From: Cavia porcellus
Taxonomy: Eukaryota; Chordata; Mammalia; Rodentia; Caviidae
Direction of reading: 5' to 3'
Assembly (NCBI RefSeq): GCF_034190915.1
Contig: NW_026947484.1
Span: 185,560,982-185,624,981 of the forward strand
Length of the DNA: 64,000 nt
Shown here piece after piece: positions 23,111-34,054 of this stretch (its first letter is position 1; each line of letters begins with the position of its first letter). The translations under genes and the position numbers were made by a program. The notes under the pieces were generated by a model, which was not told the origin of the DNA, searched no databases, and saw only the letters and a list, made by a program, of their open reading frames with translations.

Positions 23111-24930
23111 TGGAATGGAATGGTGACTAGCCTCATTTCATAGTATTTTTTTACATTTTGTTGGTAGGCTGGAAACACACTGTGCCACTTGATCTTCTTC
23201 CACTAACTTCACAGGAAAATCAAACTGCTAACCAAATGATGAAGATCAGTTCCCTGCTCAGACCATACTTTCCTAGCAGAGTAATCAAAGTTGACTGCTT
23301 CTACCAAGCTGGGAAGGGAAGACCCGTTCCTTGTTTGGTTTGTGAATATCACCCAGCTAAAGAATGTCAGCATAGCCTCATTTTCCATAGCATGGAAAAT
23401 CTTTTCCTGCTTAGACTTGTTTGCTAGGGGTTCAGAAAAGACTGCATTTCTCTTCAGGGCAGGAGGGTAGAGTGCAAGACTAGTTCTTTGGACATACCAA
23501 TGGACCAATGTGATGTTTCATTTGTTGTTTGACAGATACTTGGCAGGTATTTCCAAAAAATGTTTTCTGCTCTTAGGTTATCATCTACATGGACTTTTGG
23601 CCAGGGCAAAAGGCAGTTAAGCCAAACTCCTTTCCTTCCAACCTCCCTGCCTCACATCCTTCTCCTCCTCTTCCACTGCCTCCTCTTTCTCTTCCTCCTT
23701 CTTTTTCCTTTGTGCCTGTTGTCAGTTTCAGATTGGTGTCTTCTAGACTGTTCTGTGTGGAATAAAGAAACTGAGAGCTCAGTATCATTTGATTTTTTCA
23801 AATTCTGAAGTCCCTAGGCAATCTGCTGTCCTCTTCCACCTTTAGGGGCATCCTGTAAATTCTTTTTTGTTACAGACATGAGTTTTTAGCTGTAAGAAAG
23901 TAGACCTAAGAGGTTTAGGGCTATTCTATCTTTTTTGAAACCAGACACAACTCACTTTAGTTCTACTAAAGGTGGGATTACTGCATGTTCTAGTTTGCCA
24001 AGGACATTCTAATTTACTTCTTTTTTCTTGGCATACACTTTTACTTTCTTCTTAAAATATCCTTGTTTGAGAGCAAATTATAGATACTTTCTAAAACGTT
24101 ACTCATTTTATCTACACATATGCATGCAATGTGAATATAATTTCTTCAAATACCCATAAGAAATATTTCTTCAAAAAAAGACTTTTAATGGAGCTTGACT
24201 GCTAAATCTGTCTCCCATGCAGATGTTTGCAATCAGACATTTTATCATCCTCTTGTGTTTTACATTTCCCTTAACATGTCTTCCTTGCAGAATTTATTTT
24301 ATAATCACAAAATATTAACACATTAAATTGCTATTAGATTGTTTACTAAAACATTATAGTATATGAATTATAAAGCAAAATCAATTGAAAATATAAAGAC
24401 AAGCGATGAAATGCAATTCTTATTGGGACTTTGGAAAGTATTGTTAAAGTTCTATTTAAGTTTACATATTATAATAAAGTTGATTAGTCAATACATTTTT
24501 TATTTTTATCTGGCATAGAATATATTACCTTTTCATTGTTTGTGGAATAGCTATCATATATTTTATTCTGATATTTTTATCTGCAATCTCCTTTAGGAAT
24601 ATTTATCTCTATGCCAGGTTATCATTCTCTGGTTTTCATATTTGTTATTTTGCCATAAATAAAAATTAACCTTAATGCAAAATTAGACATGCTTTTTCTA
24701 TACTCTAAGCACTATCGACTAGGTAACTTATAAGTCTTTTTTTATCCCTATTCACTCGCTCCGTCTCTATAAATAAGATTATGGATGTGAATGGAAATAT
24801 ATAAATTATACAGGTTGTATCTCTTCGTTGAATAAAATAACAGACCCAGGATAAAATATTTAGTACAATGTATTCTCACAGAAATATAGAAATTCTTAAA
24901 CTATAGCTTAGAATGTGTAATCAAGAATAG
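23111..24930. other. Unassigned non-coding stretch with polypyrimidine tract
   Basis: A C/T-rich tract runs from about 23630 to 23715. Frames of 82-99 codons at 23158-23808 are partly produced by that tract and by overlap on opposite strands. None shows a recognised protein. Confidence 0.4.
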
Positions 24931-25107
24931 CACACTGTAGGCTAGACATGACAATAGCCACCTGTAATCCCAGCACTGGAGAGGTTAAGGCAGGAGGATA
25001 ACTGTGAGACTGAGGCTAGGCTGGACTGCACAGTTAAATTTTGCTTCAAAAAGACAAAAAAGAAGAGAGACAGACAGACAGACAGATAGAAAAAAAGAAA
25101 AGAATAG
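24923..25107 (+). repeat. B1-like (7SL-type) SINE
   Basis: The body runs from about 24931 and holds 'cacctgtaatcccagcactg', 'aggttaaggcaggaggata' and 'actgtgagactgaggctagg', the familiar 7SL-derived SINE order, then a tail of CAAAAAGACAAAAAAG type. An 8-base direct repeat 'aagaatag' is visible at 24923-24930 and 25100-25107, with weaker matching beyond it, consistent with a target duplication. Monomeric length fits rodent B1. Confidence 0.85.
25060..25092. repeat. (GACA)n microsatellite in the B1 tail
   Basis: Repeats of GACA and GATA follow the A-rich tail of the B1-like SINE. Confidence 0.85.
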
Positions 25108-25189
25108 TGCAGTATAAAACAAAATAAGGTTAGTTCATTAAGCCCTGTAGTATATTTGGAGCTCACAACCAGATTTCTTCAGATGGTGA

Positions 25190-25498
25190 ATTTGGTACCC
25201 CAGTACTTAATATTTGCTCTGTTGGATTTTGGACTTCCTTTGATTCCAATACTTTGAACTCTCCTGTTTGTACCTCTTGGAAGGGAAATGTTTATCTTGT
25301 GCCACTGAATGTTGGAAGTGTTTAACTATCTTTCCATTTATACAGGGGCTCCCAGCTAGGAGATTGTCTTAAATCTCAGAGGCGGCTTTGGACTTGGGCC
25401 TCTCTGCACTGCTGAAACTGTTAGGATTTTGTCAACTCTTGGAGATGTACTAAACTTTTTTTGCATAAAGGTTGTGCATGAGTTTTGGGGAAGCCAGG
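25190..25498 (+). mobile_element. MaLR internal region (3' part)
   Basis: The order 'ggattttggacttcctttga', 'cttggaagggaaatgtttat', 'acaggggctcccagctagg' and 'ttttggggaagccaggttat' resembles the internal sequence just upstream of the 3' LTR in THE1/MST-type MaLR elements. It is directly joined to an LTR in the same orientation. MaLR internal sequence is non-coding here. Confidence 0.6.
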
Positions 25499-25862
25499 TT
25501 ATGGTTTGAGTCTCCCAAAGCCTCATGCAGTCATGGAGGGGAACTTCTAGAGTCTGCAAATGATTCATAGTCTAACGCTGGGATTATGGGTACCAGTGCC
25601 ACACTCAAGTAGGTGTGGCTTACCTACAATGTAAAGGACAGAGTTTCTCTCCACACTCCTTCCATTTTGCTCTTATTGCTTGTACTGTGCTGTTTTCTGC
25701 CACCATGAATTATTGCCCTCTGCCATGTGTCACTTCGCCTTGAAGCCAGCTGATTACGGGCTGAAACTTCCACAAACTGTAAGCTAAATGAGCCTTTCCT
25801 CCCTTAACTTTGAGTGTTGAGTATTTTATCTCAGTAAGGAGAGAAAAGTTACCAAGACAGCT
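25499..25862 (+). mobile_element. MaLR-type 3' LTR (sense)
   Basis: It begins near 'tatggtttgagtctcccaaa', has the 'gccaccatgaat' block, then 'gggctgaaacttccacaaac', 'tgtaagctaaatgagccttt' and 'ttatctcagtaaggag', ending near 'gttaccaagacagc'. This is the standard 3' half of rodent and other MaLR LTRs. With the internal part upstream it forms a partial element. No 5' LTR was found upstream. Confidence 0.75.
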
Positions 25863-26700
25863 TCTAAAAATAAGGCAAACTGAACTGGTGATTCTGAAAA
25901 AGATAAAACTTGGAAGAAATTACTGAGAGCTGCTATGTTATATTAGGATTGTTTTTTTTAAATTGTTTTTGTTTATGTAACTGATAAAATCTAGATCACT
26001 AATATTTTTTAAGCCCAAGCCTCTTGAACACTGCATCTCTTGTAAGTTTTTGCTTACATATAGTTTACTCTTTGTAGTCAATTAAGATGGAAAAGCCTGG
26101 GAATAAAGTTTGAAACAAAAATTAATTTTAAAAAAATCTTGGCACTGTTTTCTTTGTATGCCAGTTTGTCATTATAAATGTATACACATATTATTACTAT
26201 ACCTACACCATCTAAGTGTTTCATGCCAACTAATCATTACTTTTAAAGCTAGTTACACTATTGACTACTCAATAAATAGGCGTTAACCGTGATCAACGAC
26301 AGAGAACAAGGCACTGATAAAGGAATCTATAAAGAAACTTCTAGGAATCACTATGCTCCTCAAAGGCAACCTGATAAGCTACACACAAGAATACATGCTA
26401 TTAAAAACAACTGTTCATTATTTTGTGAGAAATACCAATTTTAATGAACACAGCATTCAAATATAACTTTACAGTCTCATTTGTCTTTAGAAACTTAAAT
26501 TATGGCTCTATAATGACTGCTGATTGGACTTTTTTTTATGAAGTTGCTTGCCTACCTTTCAATTAACTGAGCTTTGTGGCTTGTTTTTTTAGTCATAGAA
26601 AATTGACAAAACCTAAAATAATATTCTGCCCTTTCACTTCTGCAATTGCAGTTTAGCATTATTTCATGTTTCACTTTTTTGGGAGAATGAAGCATATAAA
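25863..26700. other. Unassigned AT-rich non-coding stretch
   Basis: Nothing recognised; no open frame of 60 codons or more. Confidence 0.45.
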
Positions 26701-26709
26701 CTTGGAGTA

Positions 26710-27165
26710 TTAATGGCCTACTTTAAGAATTATATTGTACTTGACATACATAATTGAGAGAAAATCAGGAGTCTTGCTGAACTTAATTTTCCTTTTTAGC
26801 TTTTTCTTTACTCTGTTGGTCTGTTTTAAAATGGTAGGCTGATTCAGACTGCTACTCCATTGTTGAGATGCCAATTCCTGTTCTTTAAGTTTATGGAACA
26901 ACCTTGGCCATAGCACCATGAGTTAGGCTATCTCTAACACTAGCCAAGCTACCTTAATGCTAATAAGGTTCTCAACACTGGTAATCTCTCTTGCTTCAGA
27001 TATATTTTTCTGAGAGACCACATTAAAAATGTTCCCTTGAAATATGATCTCAAAAGCTTCCCTAAAGAACATCATGGCAAATTTACAGAAAGAATCATTG
27101 TTTAGAGAATGGATCAGGAAATGTTCAACTTTTATCATTGTTGTGTTTCCAACAGTCCAATAGAT
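26710..27165 (-). pseudogene. Coding-looking minus-strand stretch, unrecognised
   Basis: Two successive minus-strand frames (27177-26923, then 26919-26710) follow each other with only a stop and a few bases between them. Read together they give a continuous-looking protein-like segment of roughly 150 residues: a first part with alternating hydrophobic and acidic residues, then a Lys-rich part with many Gln, Leu and Lys residues. I do not recognise it. It lies head to head with the HAL1 element that starts at about 27175. It could be a processed pseudogene fragment, or an inverted 5' piece of the HAL1 itself created during insertion. Function cannot be assigned, and it could also be chance. 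Confidence 0.35.
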
Positions 27166-27174
27166 ATCCAGTGA

Positions 27175-27749
27175 CAAAGGTAGAAGATGATAAGAGGATC
27201 CGTAACTTAAGAATTAAGAACATAAAAGAAGAAGTAGGGACACAAACAAATGAGCTACAAAAGCTACTCACAGAAATAATCCAGGAAAATTTTCCTAATT
27301 TAGCAAAAGGTAAAGATACTCAGATGTATGAGGCAAACAGGACCCCAGCCATCTACAACCCAAACAGAGCAACACCCAGGCATATAATAATAAAAATTCC
27401 AGAAATTCAATACAAGAACAGAATATTAAAAGCTGTCAGAGACAAGAAACAGACCACTTACAAGGGAACACCCATCAGAATTACAGCAGATTTCTCTGCA
27501 CAAACCATCAAATCATGAAGAGCGTGGGGGGAAATAATCCAAGCTTTGAAAGGTAATAATCTCCAGCCAAGATTGATATATCCTGCACAACTATCCCTGG
27601 AAATTGATGGAAAAACAAGGTGCTTCCAGGATAAAGAGGAACTAGGGGAATTTGCAACCACCAATTCAACTCTACAGAGAATACTGCAGGATAATCTAAA
27701 AAAGAAAAATACAAAGAATCCAGAAATAGTGGCAGAGAGACCACAATGA
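27175..27749 (+). pseudogene. L1/HAL1 ORF1p relic
   Basis: The first frame ends at a stop near 27518 after about 110 residues that resemble the L1 ORF1p RRM and start of the C-terminal domain. Landmarks are Glu-Asn-Phe-Pro-Asn-Leu, the Thr-Pro-Arg-His-Ile-Ile-Ile-Lys block, Tyr-Lys-Gly-Thr-Pro-Ile-Arg and an Ala-Asp-Phe-Ser-Ala tail. The similarity resumes in another frame at 27546-27749 with the C-terminal domain: Pro-Arg-Leu-Ile-Tyr-Pro-Ala, an Ile-Asp-Gly-Lys block and a Phe-x-Asp-Lys-Glu-Glu-Leu block. ORF1p is the trimeric nucleic-acid chaperone of L1 particles. The frame change and the missing N-terminal coiled coil make this copy non-functional. Confidence 0.8.
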
Positions 27750-29120
27750 ATGGAGCAGAAAACAAAATGAAGAAGACAAACTGACAACTAATGACAGAAA
27801 AAGAGCTCAACAGAAATGAGGCAGAGAAGACTAGATGATAGGAACAGCTATTTTGGAGAAAATGACATCTTAATAGGTAACACTGATTTAGTATCATCTT
27901 GTTTTGAAGTCTCATCAAGCTTTTGTTCTTCTGTCTCCATTGGTCTAAACAGGTTGTAATTGAATTTTATTATGTACAATAGTATAAGCAAAAACTTTTA
28001 AAGACAAGGAGATTATACAGAAACCATTGTTCATTTTCTGTTAGTTGATTCTAAATACCCTGTAATGCTGTCATTCTCTTAAATGGTTATACATTGTTTT
28101 GATATATTTGATGCTACAGTATACGAAGTTATACTCATTTCAAGAAAAGAGACAATATGGTAACTACTTTTATGTCAGGATTATCTTGTGGTGAAACACT
28201 CTTCTGCTTAAATGGTCATGTTTTGATCTGTGCTGTTTTGCTGTTATGCCCTCTTTTATCTCAATCTCCACTTTATTATTTTTTTTTTATTTTTATCCTT
28301 TTAATTAAGGGAAAAATAAATAGAAAATAGCAGGATATATGATAGTAACCCACTTTGACTTTCCATTGTCTTGATTTGGAGCCGTGTATTACTCTCACCA
28401 TCTTGTTTTTGACTGATGTCCCCCTATTCTGTTTTGCTTGATAGTACCAGGTTCAAAAGTTTAGGCAACAGCTGTGAAGATAGTGAGATTCATTATGACG
28501 CCCATTCTCCTTGACTTTTATCTACTTTTGAAGACCTATAATGTCTCCAATGTTTTGGTTTTGTCAGTTTTGTTCTTTACTGTTTTGTTCAGTTTTATTA
28601 TAACTGATGATATAGGCAATTCTATTAGAGATAGTGGGAGGCATTATGGTAACCATTATTGATCACCTTGTATTATGCTTTTATATTATCTATTATGTCC
28701 ACCCTTTTGATTTGATTGACTCTGTTCTGTTAGGTCACATTTGGTTCTACCCCCTTCCAAAAAAGTAATAAGAACTGTGGGAGCAACAAAACCCAAAATG
28801 TGTAATTGTCATTGTACAAAAGAGAGGAAAAGAAAGTGCTCTAAACGATATAACTGCATGTATATTTAAGTGTATAAGATAGAAAATGATATCACTGAGT
28901 TTTATTGGATCATTGAACAGAACTGCTTGCAGTCTCACTGTTGGAATGTCCACTTTACAAGCTTTAATTTTGTGACTTGAACAATTATTTCTAAGATGAC
29001 AATATGTAATCCATTAACTAGTGATTTCCTACTGTTTATTTTTTTCTGTAAATCTGTATAACTTGTACCCTTTCTCTGCTTTTTTTTTATCTCCTTAAAT
29101 AAAATTTAAAAAAAAAAAAA
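27175..29120 (+). mobile_element. HAL1 (half-L1) retrotransposon, 5'-truncated
   Basis: An L1-type ORF1 relic (27175-27749) is followed by about 1.35 kb of 3' sequence with no ORF2 similarity, then AATAAA (29098-29103) and a poly(A) tail (29108-29120). An ORF1-only unit with its own tail is the HAL1 layout, a LINE-1 derivative that depends on L1 enzymes for mobility. The 3' region is AT-rich with repeated 'gatagtgag/gatagtggg' type blocks. No clear target duplication could be found because the 5' boundary is uncertain. Confidence 0.75.
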
Positions 29121-29124
29121 CAGA

Positions 29125-29940
29125 TTTGCAGTGAAAAATTCTTCTTATTGTCTTTTACCTAGCTGAAATTTCACTATCTGGTTGTTTTTTAACTCTTTCA
29201 TTGATGCACATTAAAAGTAACACTTTTTTTTTTTTTTTAAAGAATACCTTGGACAAATCATGAAGACATAAGCAAGGAAACATTTTCACGAAAACATAAT
29301 ATTTCTTTAAAAGAATTTATGTTAGAATGGTTTCTGGAGATCTTTTTGTTTTACAAATGATATTGATTACATGATTTGCACATTTTAAGAATCTGTTATT
29401 CTCAAAAAAATTCTAGTGTCAGCACTGAGGTGGTGCTCCATTTACAATACATATTATAGTATAGTTAACTGAAGACACATGTTATCTAATTCTGAGGATC
29501 AGTAATTTGTTAGTAGCAGTCCAAAGAAATTTACTATACAGTGATGTGCTTTTATTTCTCTTTGAAAACTTGAGAAAATAAATGTAATAAGTTTTTAAAA
29601 AAACATTTAGTTTGAAGGAATATCAGTTATTGTTGTGAGACTATCTTACTTTCCAACATAACTTTCATTTATGTTATACCGGCAGCATTTTTCATGCCTT
29701 TATTTTATAAAATTAAAAAATAATAAATCTATGTTATTTTTGGGATTTGCATTAACAGGTTCATTGGCTTTTTAATTTAATTCTGTAACATTAGAGCATG
29801 ATTTCCATCACTTACATATCTTATAGAGACTTGCTTTATAGCTTTAAGTATTATCTATTTTAGTAAATATCTTAAGAGAATTTATACAAATGCATGCTGT
29901 ATAGTTATTGATTTGTGGATACTTTAAATATCAATTAGAA
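29125..29940. other. Unassigned AT-rich non-coding stretch
   Basis: AT-rich sequence with T- and A-runs (for example 29224-29239). Nothing recognised. Confidence 0.45.
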
Positions 29941-29949
29941 TCACTTGTT

Positions 29950-30275
29950 TGCATTCCTACTGATTTTTTTTAAATCTTTTTCTATCATTGAGCAAAAGCC
30001 ATTTCAAGCATGGATTTTCCTGTTTCTTCTTTCATTTTTTTTAGTTCTTGCCTCATGTACTTTGAAACTCTATCATTAGATACACAAATGTTTAATTCTT
30101 ATTTTCTGATTATGAATTAATACTTTTTATTATGATTACTTAAAAATACATTTTTTACTACTAATATAGCCTTTTGAATTTTCTTCTTATGTGTTTTAGC
30201 TTGGTATATCTTTTCTCATCTTTTTAGTTTTGATCTGTTTCTCAATATCTAAAGTATATTTCTTATAAGTCTTGA
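29950..30275 (-). mobile_element. L1 ORF2 fragment, antisense (left part of a split element)
   Basis: On the plus strand it reads 'catgtactttgaaactctat', 'cattagatacacaaatgttt', 'actaatatagccttttgaat', 'agcttggtatatcttttctc' and 'agtatatttcttataagtc'. This is the antisense order of the L1 endonuclease-to-RT part. The next landmark in that order appears only at about 31545, beyond an LTR cluster. Confidence 0.75.
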
Positions 30276-30284
30276 ATTAGTGCT

Positions 30285-30785
30285 TGTTTTTTGATGTAAG
30301 AAATTAGCACCTTGCTTTATTATCTCACAGTTAATTAGCACATTGCTTAAGTGTCTCACGGTTCTGTAAATCAGAAGCACATTAAAGTTGAACTGGCTTC
30401 TCTGCTTAGAGTTTCCCAGCATTGATGTTAAAGAGTCAGCCAGACTAGATAATTCATAAGGAAGAACTGACTTCACTGGAAATGTCAGAATCCCATTCTT
30501 TGTAGCTGTAGGTTTGAGATACCTGTTTATTTACAAAGTAGCTTTTGTAGGGAGTCATTAGCTTCTTGAGGCTACCTGATTTCTTTTTCATTTCTTTTGA
30601 GTTGTTCCAAACAACAACATAAAAAGACTTCTCACAGTTTAAACCACTGTAAATTCCTGTCCTGCAACCCCACAGGAAATATGAATTTTAAATATTCATA
30701 TGATTAGATTAAAATCTCTTTGTCCTATAGTGAACTATGTCACATGACAACACAATTACAGTAGTGTTTCATCATAGTTACAGAT
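30285..30785 (-). mobile_element. MLT1-like LTR relic, antisense
   Basis: The text 'tctcacggttctgtaaatca' followed by 'gaagcacattaaagttgaac' resembles the antisense start of an MLT1-type LTR; decayed blocks follow to about 30780. Subfamily and both boundaries are uncertain. Confidence 0.45.
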
Positions 30786-31122
30786 TGTGGAGTTTGAATA
30801 AGACCTCTTTGGAGAGGTGAGACAGTTAGGGTAGACTATGAACCCTATTGGCTTTGGGATCTGCCCAGAGCATTGATGGAGCTCATCTCTGATTGTATCT
30901 GGGTGAGTCATGAAGGTGGAACCTTAAGGTCTAGGTCCAGTCTCTCACTCTTTGTTCTGTGGAACTGTTCCTCTGCTTTGCTTATCAGATACCCTGAGCT
31001 AAACAACTTTGTTCTGCCATGATGTTCCTGCCCTGGTAAATTCCAAAACCATGAGCCAAATTGAACCTCTCCTCCTTTAAATTGTGGGTGTCAGATTGTC
31101 TTGATTATTTTTCTCTCATGGG
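30786..31122 (+). mobile_element. MaLR-type LTR (sense)
   Basis: It opens near 'tgtggagtttgaataagacc' and ends with the 3' landmarks 'aaaaccatgagccaaattga', 'acctctcctcctttaaattg', 'tgtcagattgtcttgatta' and 'gggtgggactaa'. The end meets a second LTR in the opposite orientation. Confidence 0.7.
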
Positions 31123-31481
31123 TGGGACTAACCGCCTAATACTTAAAATTAAGAATGGAAACGTTTATTTAGTGCAAGGTCTATGGAGGTTTCAATCCAT
31201 AATCAGCTGGCTCCCAATCAGGGTGGCATGGCACAGGGGTAACACTTCAAAGGGGCAGACATCAGCCAAAACAAAAATAGCAAAAGTAAAAACAGCTGGG
31301 GAGCCAGCCTGTTTTACCCCTTTATAAAGTTAACAAGCTACACAACCACAGCATCTTCACTCACGCCCTTCTCTTACACAGGCTCACAATGTTTACAAAG
31401 TGAGGACTCTGATTCTCTGCTGAGTCGCTTAGTTAAACTTTTAAATGTATCAAATTGACACAATATACCAACCATAATGCA
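31123..31481 (-). mobile_element. MaLR-type LTR, antisense, tail-to-tail with its neighbour
   Basis: It starts with 'gactaaccgcctaatactta' then 'gaatggaaacgtttatttag', 'gtttcaatccataatcagct' and 'caggctcacaatgtttac', and ends 'caaattgacacaatatacc' and 'aaccataatgca'. This is the reverse complement of a MaLR LTR. It and the preceding sense LTR share the 'gactaa' end sequence at the junction. Confidence 0.75.
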
Positions 31482-31539
31482 GGCATTATGTCCCATCAAT
31501 GGTAAAGCTGCCTGATATTAGAAGTCATTTCAGGAATTG

Positions 31540-32170
31540 TGCCAACCACATGCAGCATATAGCTGGTTATTTTATTTTTTATCAGTCTCTGCCATTTACT
31601 TGGATGATTAGAGTTTTTACATTTAATGCAGTTACTGATAATGGTTAGATACATAATTAGTTACCTTGTTCTTATTGTCTACTATTTGTTCTTTTTTATT
31701 CTTTTCCTACTTCTTTTTGTATGATTTCATTTTATCTCTATATTTGATCTTGAACTTATAGTTCTGCTATTTTAGAAGTTTTGTGTGTACTATTTTTTAA
31801 GTGAAATTTTACATTTTGCTCACCTACTATTGAGTAATGTTAAAATAGTATCTTTCTGTTTCTCCCTAGACTTCATGATATTTTTTCATGCACTTAAGTT
31901 CAGTTATAAACTCTACTGTACATTATCTTGTGTCAAAAACTATGTAAATATTTAGATATTTATATAAAATTAGAGATATTAAAAATAGAATGAAATAAAA
32001 TTAGAGATATTTAGAAAATATATATATTTGCTTTTATCATTATCTTATCTTTCTTTGTGTTCATCTATGTTCATATTTTGCCTAGTATACTTTCTTTTTA
32101 AAGGACCTTTATTACATTTTTGCAATGATAGCTTGCTGAGATGCATTCTTGTATGTTTGAAGAAGACTTA
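31540..32170 (-). mobile_element. L1 ORF2 fragment, antisense (right part of the split element)
   Basis: It resumes with 'catgcagcatatagctggtt', 'atcagtctctgccatttac' and 'tttttacatttaatgcagtt', exactly the landmarks that follow the left part ending at about 30275 in antisense order. Later text to 32160 ('gatagcttgctgagatgc') fits an older L1M-type sequence less firmly. Confidence 0.65.
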
Positions 32171-32179
32171 ATATTACTT

Positions 32180-32560
32180 TTTTAAGGCAATGCAAAGAGA
32201 AATTTATAGAATTAGTTTGTCTAAAGAGAGAAAAAGGAAAACCCAAATAAATAATCTAAGCTTCTATTCCAAGAAAACTAGTTAAAGAATAGAAAACTAA
32301 AGCCAAAGTAAGAAGAAAGAAAATGATAAAGACCACTGTATAAATTAACAGAAAAAGAAGATAATAAATGAAGAGAAATACTGGTTCTTAAAAAAATGAT
32401 AAACCCCTAGAAAATGAAACAAAAACAAAAAGTAAAACACACACAAATTAGCAACATCAGGATTATAGGCAACAGAAAATTGCAGCAAATATGGCATATC
32501 AATGTTCACACATTAAGGGAAAAAAACCTAAAAGAATAACAACTGTTGTTACCAAGCACA
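32180..32560 (+). mobile_element. L1 ORF2 fragment (sense)
   Basis: The order 'aaagccaaagtaagaagaaa', 'tactggttcttaaaaaaatg', 'ataaacccctagaaaatg' and 'acacaaattagcaacatcag' matches the start of the L1 reverse-transcriptase region in sense orientation. Confidence 0.65.
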
Positions 32561-32564
32561 CAGG

Positions 32565-33195
32565 AAAATAAATATTTTACTAGCAAAATTATATACAGTC
32601 ACATTATTTTGTAAAGAAATGTAGCAAAACACACCTTTGACTCAGTAATTAATATTTAGGAATTTATAATTTAGTAATATAATACTAAATTTAAATAAAA
32701 AATGTTTATCAGATGCAGCTTGCAATAAAATGCAATCTAACTGTTACTAGAAATGAATTTTTAGTACAGTCAAATTGTGGACCAACATAAAAAAAGAACA
32801 ACGTAATTAGAATTCTTGGCTAAGAATTATGTGAACAATATTTTTTGCAAATTAGGTAGATAAATTTCAGAATACTATGTTCAATATTATAAAGCATTTT
32901 TCTAAGTAAATTATACATAACCACCATGAATGTATGTCTATGCGCATGTATATATTTGCTCTCAAGGGGAATGATATAGGTGATGTCATGCCAGGTTATA
33001 ACTTTATGTGTTATAGTTTACTAGCTCACAGGTTTAAGATGTTTGAATTGTTTTATTTGTCACAAGAAGCACGAGTTTCTTTATAATTATAAAAATTAAG
33101 TAAAAAGGCAACCAATAAAAATTGGTATAATATTAAATTAAATTATATAAGATTCAACTTGGACACTTGAAATACTGGGAAAATAATACATATTC
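32565..33195. other. Unassigned AT-rich stretch between L1 pieces
   Basis: No landmarks recognised. It could be decayed L1 linking the flanking sense fragments. Confidence 0.35.
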
Positions 33196-33199
33196 TATC

Positions 33200-33995
33200 A
33201 TATTGTTGAGAAAATTTAATGAAACAGCATACATAAAACATATGATTCTTTTTACTCTAGCTAGCACTCAAAAAACATTGGTTTGGTGTCATTATGAAAA
33301 ACAATATGAAACTTTTGTACAACCTAAACCCAGAGTTGTCATAATCCAGCTATCTCACTATAAGGTATATGTTGAAAGGAAAGAAAATCAGTATACCAAA
33401 ACATTATCTTAATGCCCATATATATATTGTACCACTATCTACCATACTGGAATCAACATAAATGTTCACCAACAGAAAAATTGATAAAAGAAACATGGTA
33501 TAAATACACAATAGAATACTATTCAGACACAAATAATGGTGAAATCTTGCCATTTGCAACAGCGTAGACTCAAAGGACATAAATTAAGTAAAGTAAGACA
33601 TTTACTGAAGTACAAATACCAGTAGTCTCTCACATATATAGAATCTAAAAATTTGACCACAGAGAAGTAGAGAATAGGACAGTAAACCAAACTGAGGACA
33701 AGAAAAGAGACAGAAGTTTGAGGAGAGGTTGGAAAGTAAGCAAAAAATTACTAGTACACAGGAGGATTGAGTGCTGGTGTCCTACTGCACAGCAGGGTGG
33801 CTACAGTTAATGATAATGCAGCCAGATGAGAGATTTTTCAGTTCTCTTACCAGGAATTATGACCAGGTGAACTGACACAAATGCTAATCTCCCTGATTGC
33901 ATCATTACGTAATGTTTACATCTATCAATTGTGCCCCTAAAATGTGTACTTACTATTTGTCAATTTAAAAGTAATTATATATTTAAAAGTAAATA
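33200..33995 (+). mobile_element. L1 3' end (ORF2 tail and 3' UTR)
   Basis: It includes 'ctggaatcaacataaatgtt' with 'caccaacagaaaaattgata', 'acacaatagaatactattca', 'agaagtagagaataggaca', 'cctactgcacagcagggtgg', 'gctaatctccctgattgcat' and the end 'gtcaatttaaaag'. This is the ORF2 tail and 3' UTR of an older mammalian L1. The open frame 33167-33412 overlaps the ORF2 tail but is not intact. Confidence 0.85.
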
Positions 33996-34021
33996 TACAG
34001 ATATATATGAATATAATTTAA

Positions 34022-34052
34022 AAGTATATATATATATATATATATATATCAC
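34022..34052. repeat. (AT)n microsatellite
   Basis: About 30 bases of AT dinucleotides just after the L1 3' end, probably derived from its A-rich tail. Confidence 0.9.
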
Positions 34053-34054
34053 AT

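Noticed and set aside
23630..23715. Polypyrimidine tract considered as a splice-site or promoter element
   Set aside because: No exon or start site is supported nearby; treated as simple sequence.
27508..27918. 136-codon minus-strand open frame, one of the longest in the window
   Set aside because: It lies opposite the HAL1 ORF1 relic, which explains it on the plus strand, and its own sequence has no recognised domain.
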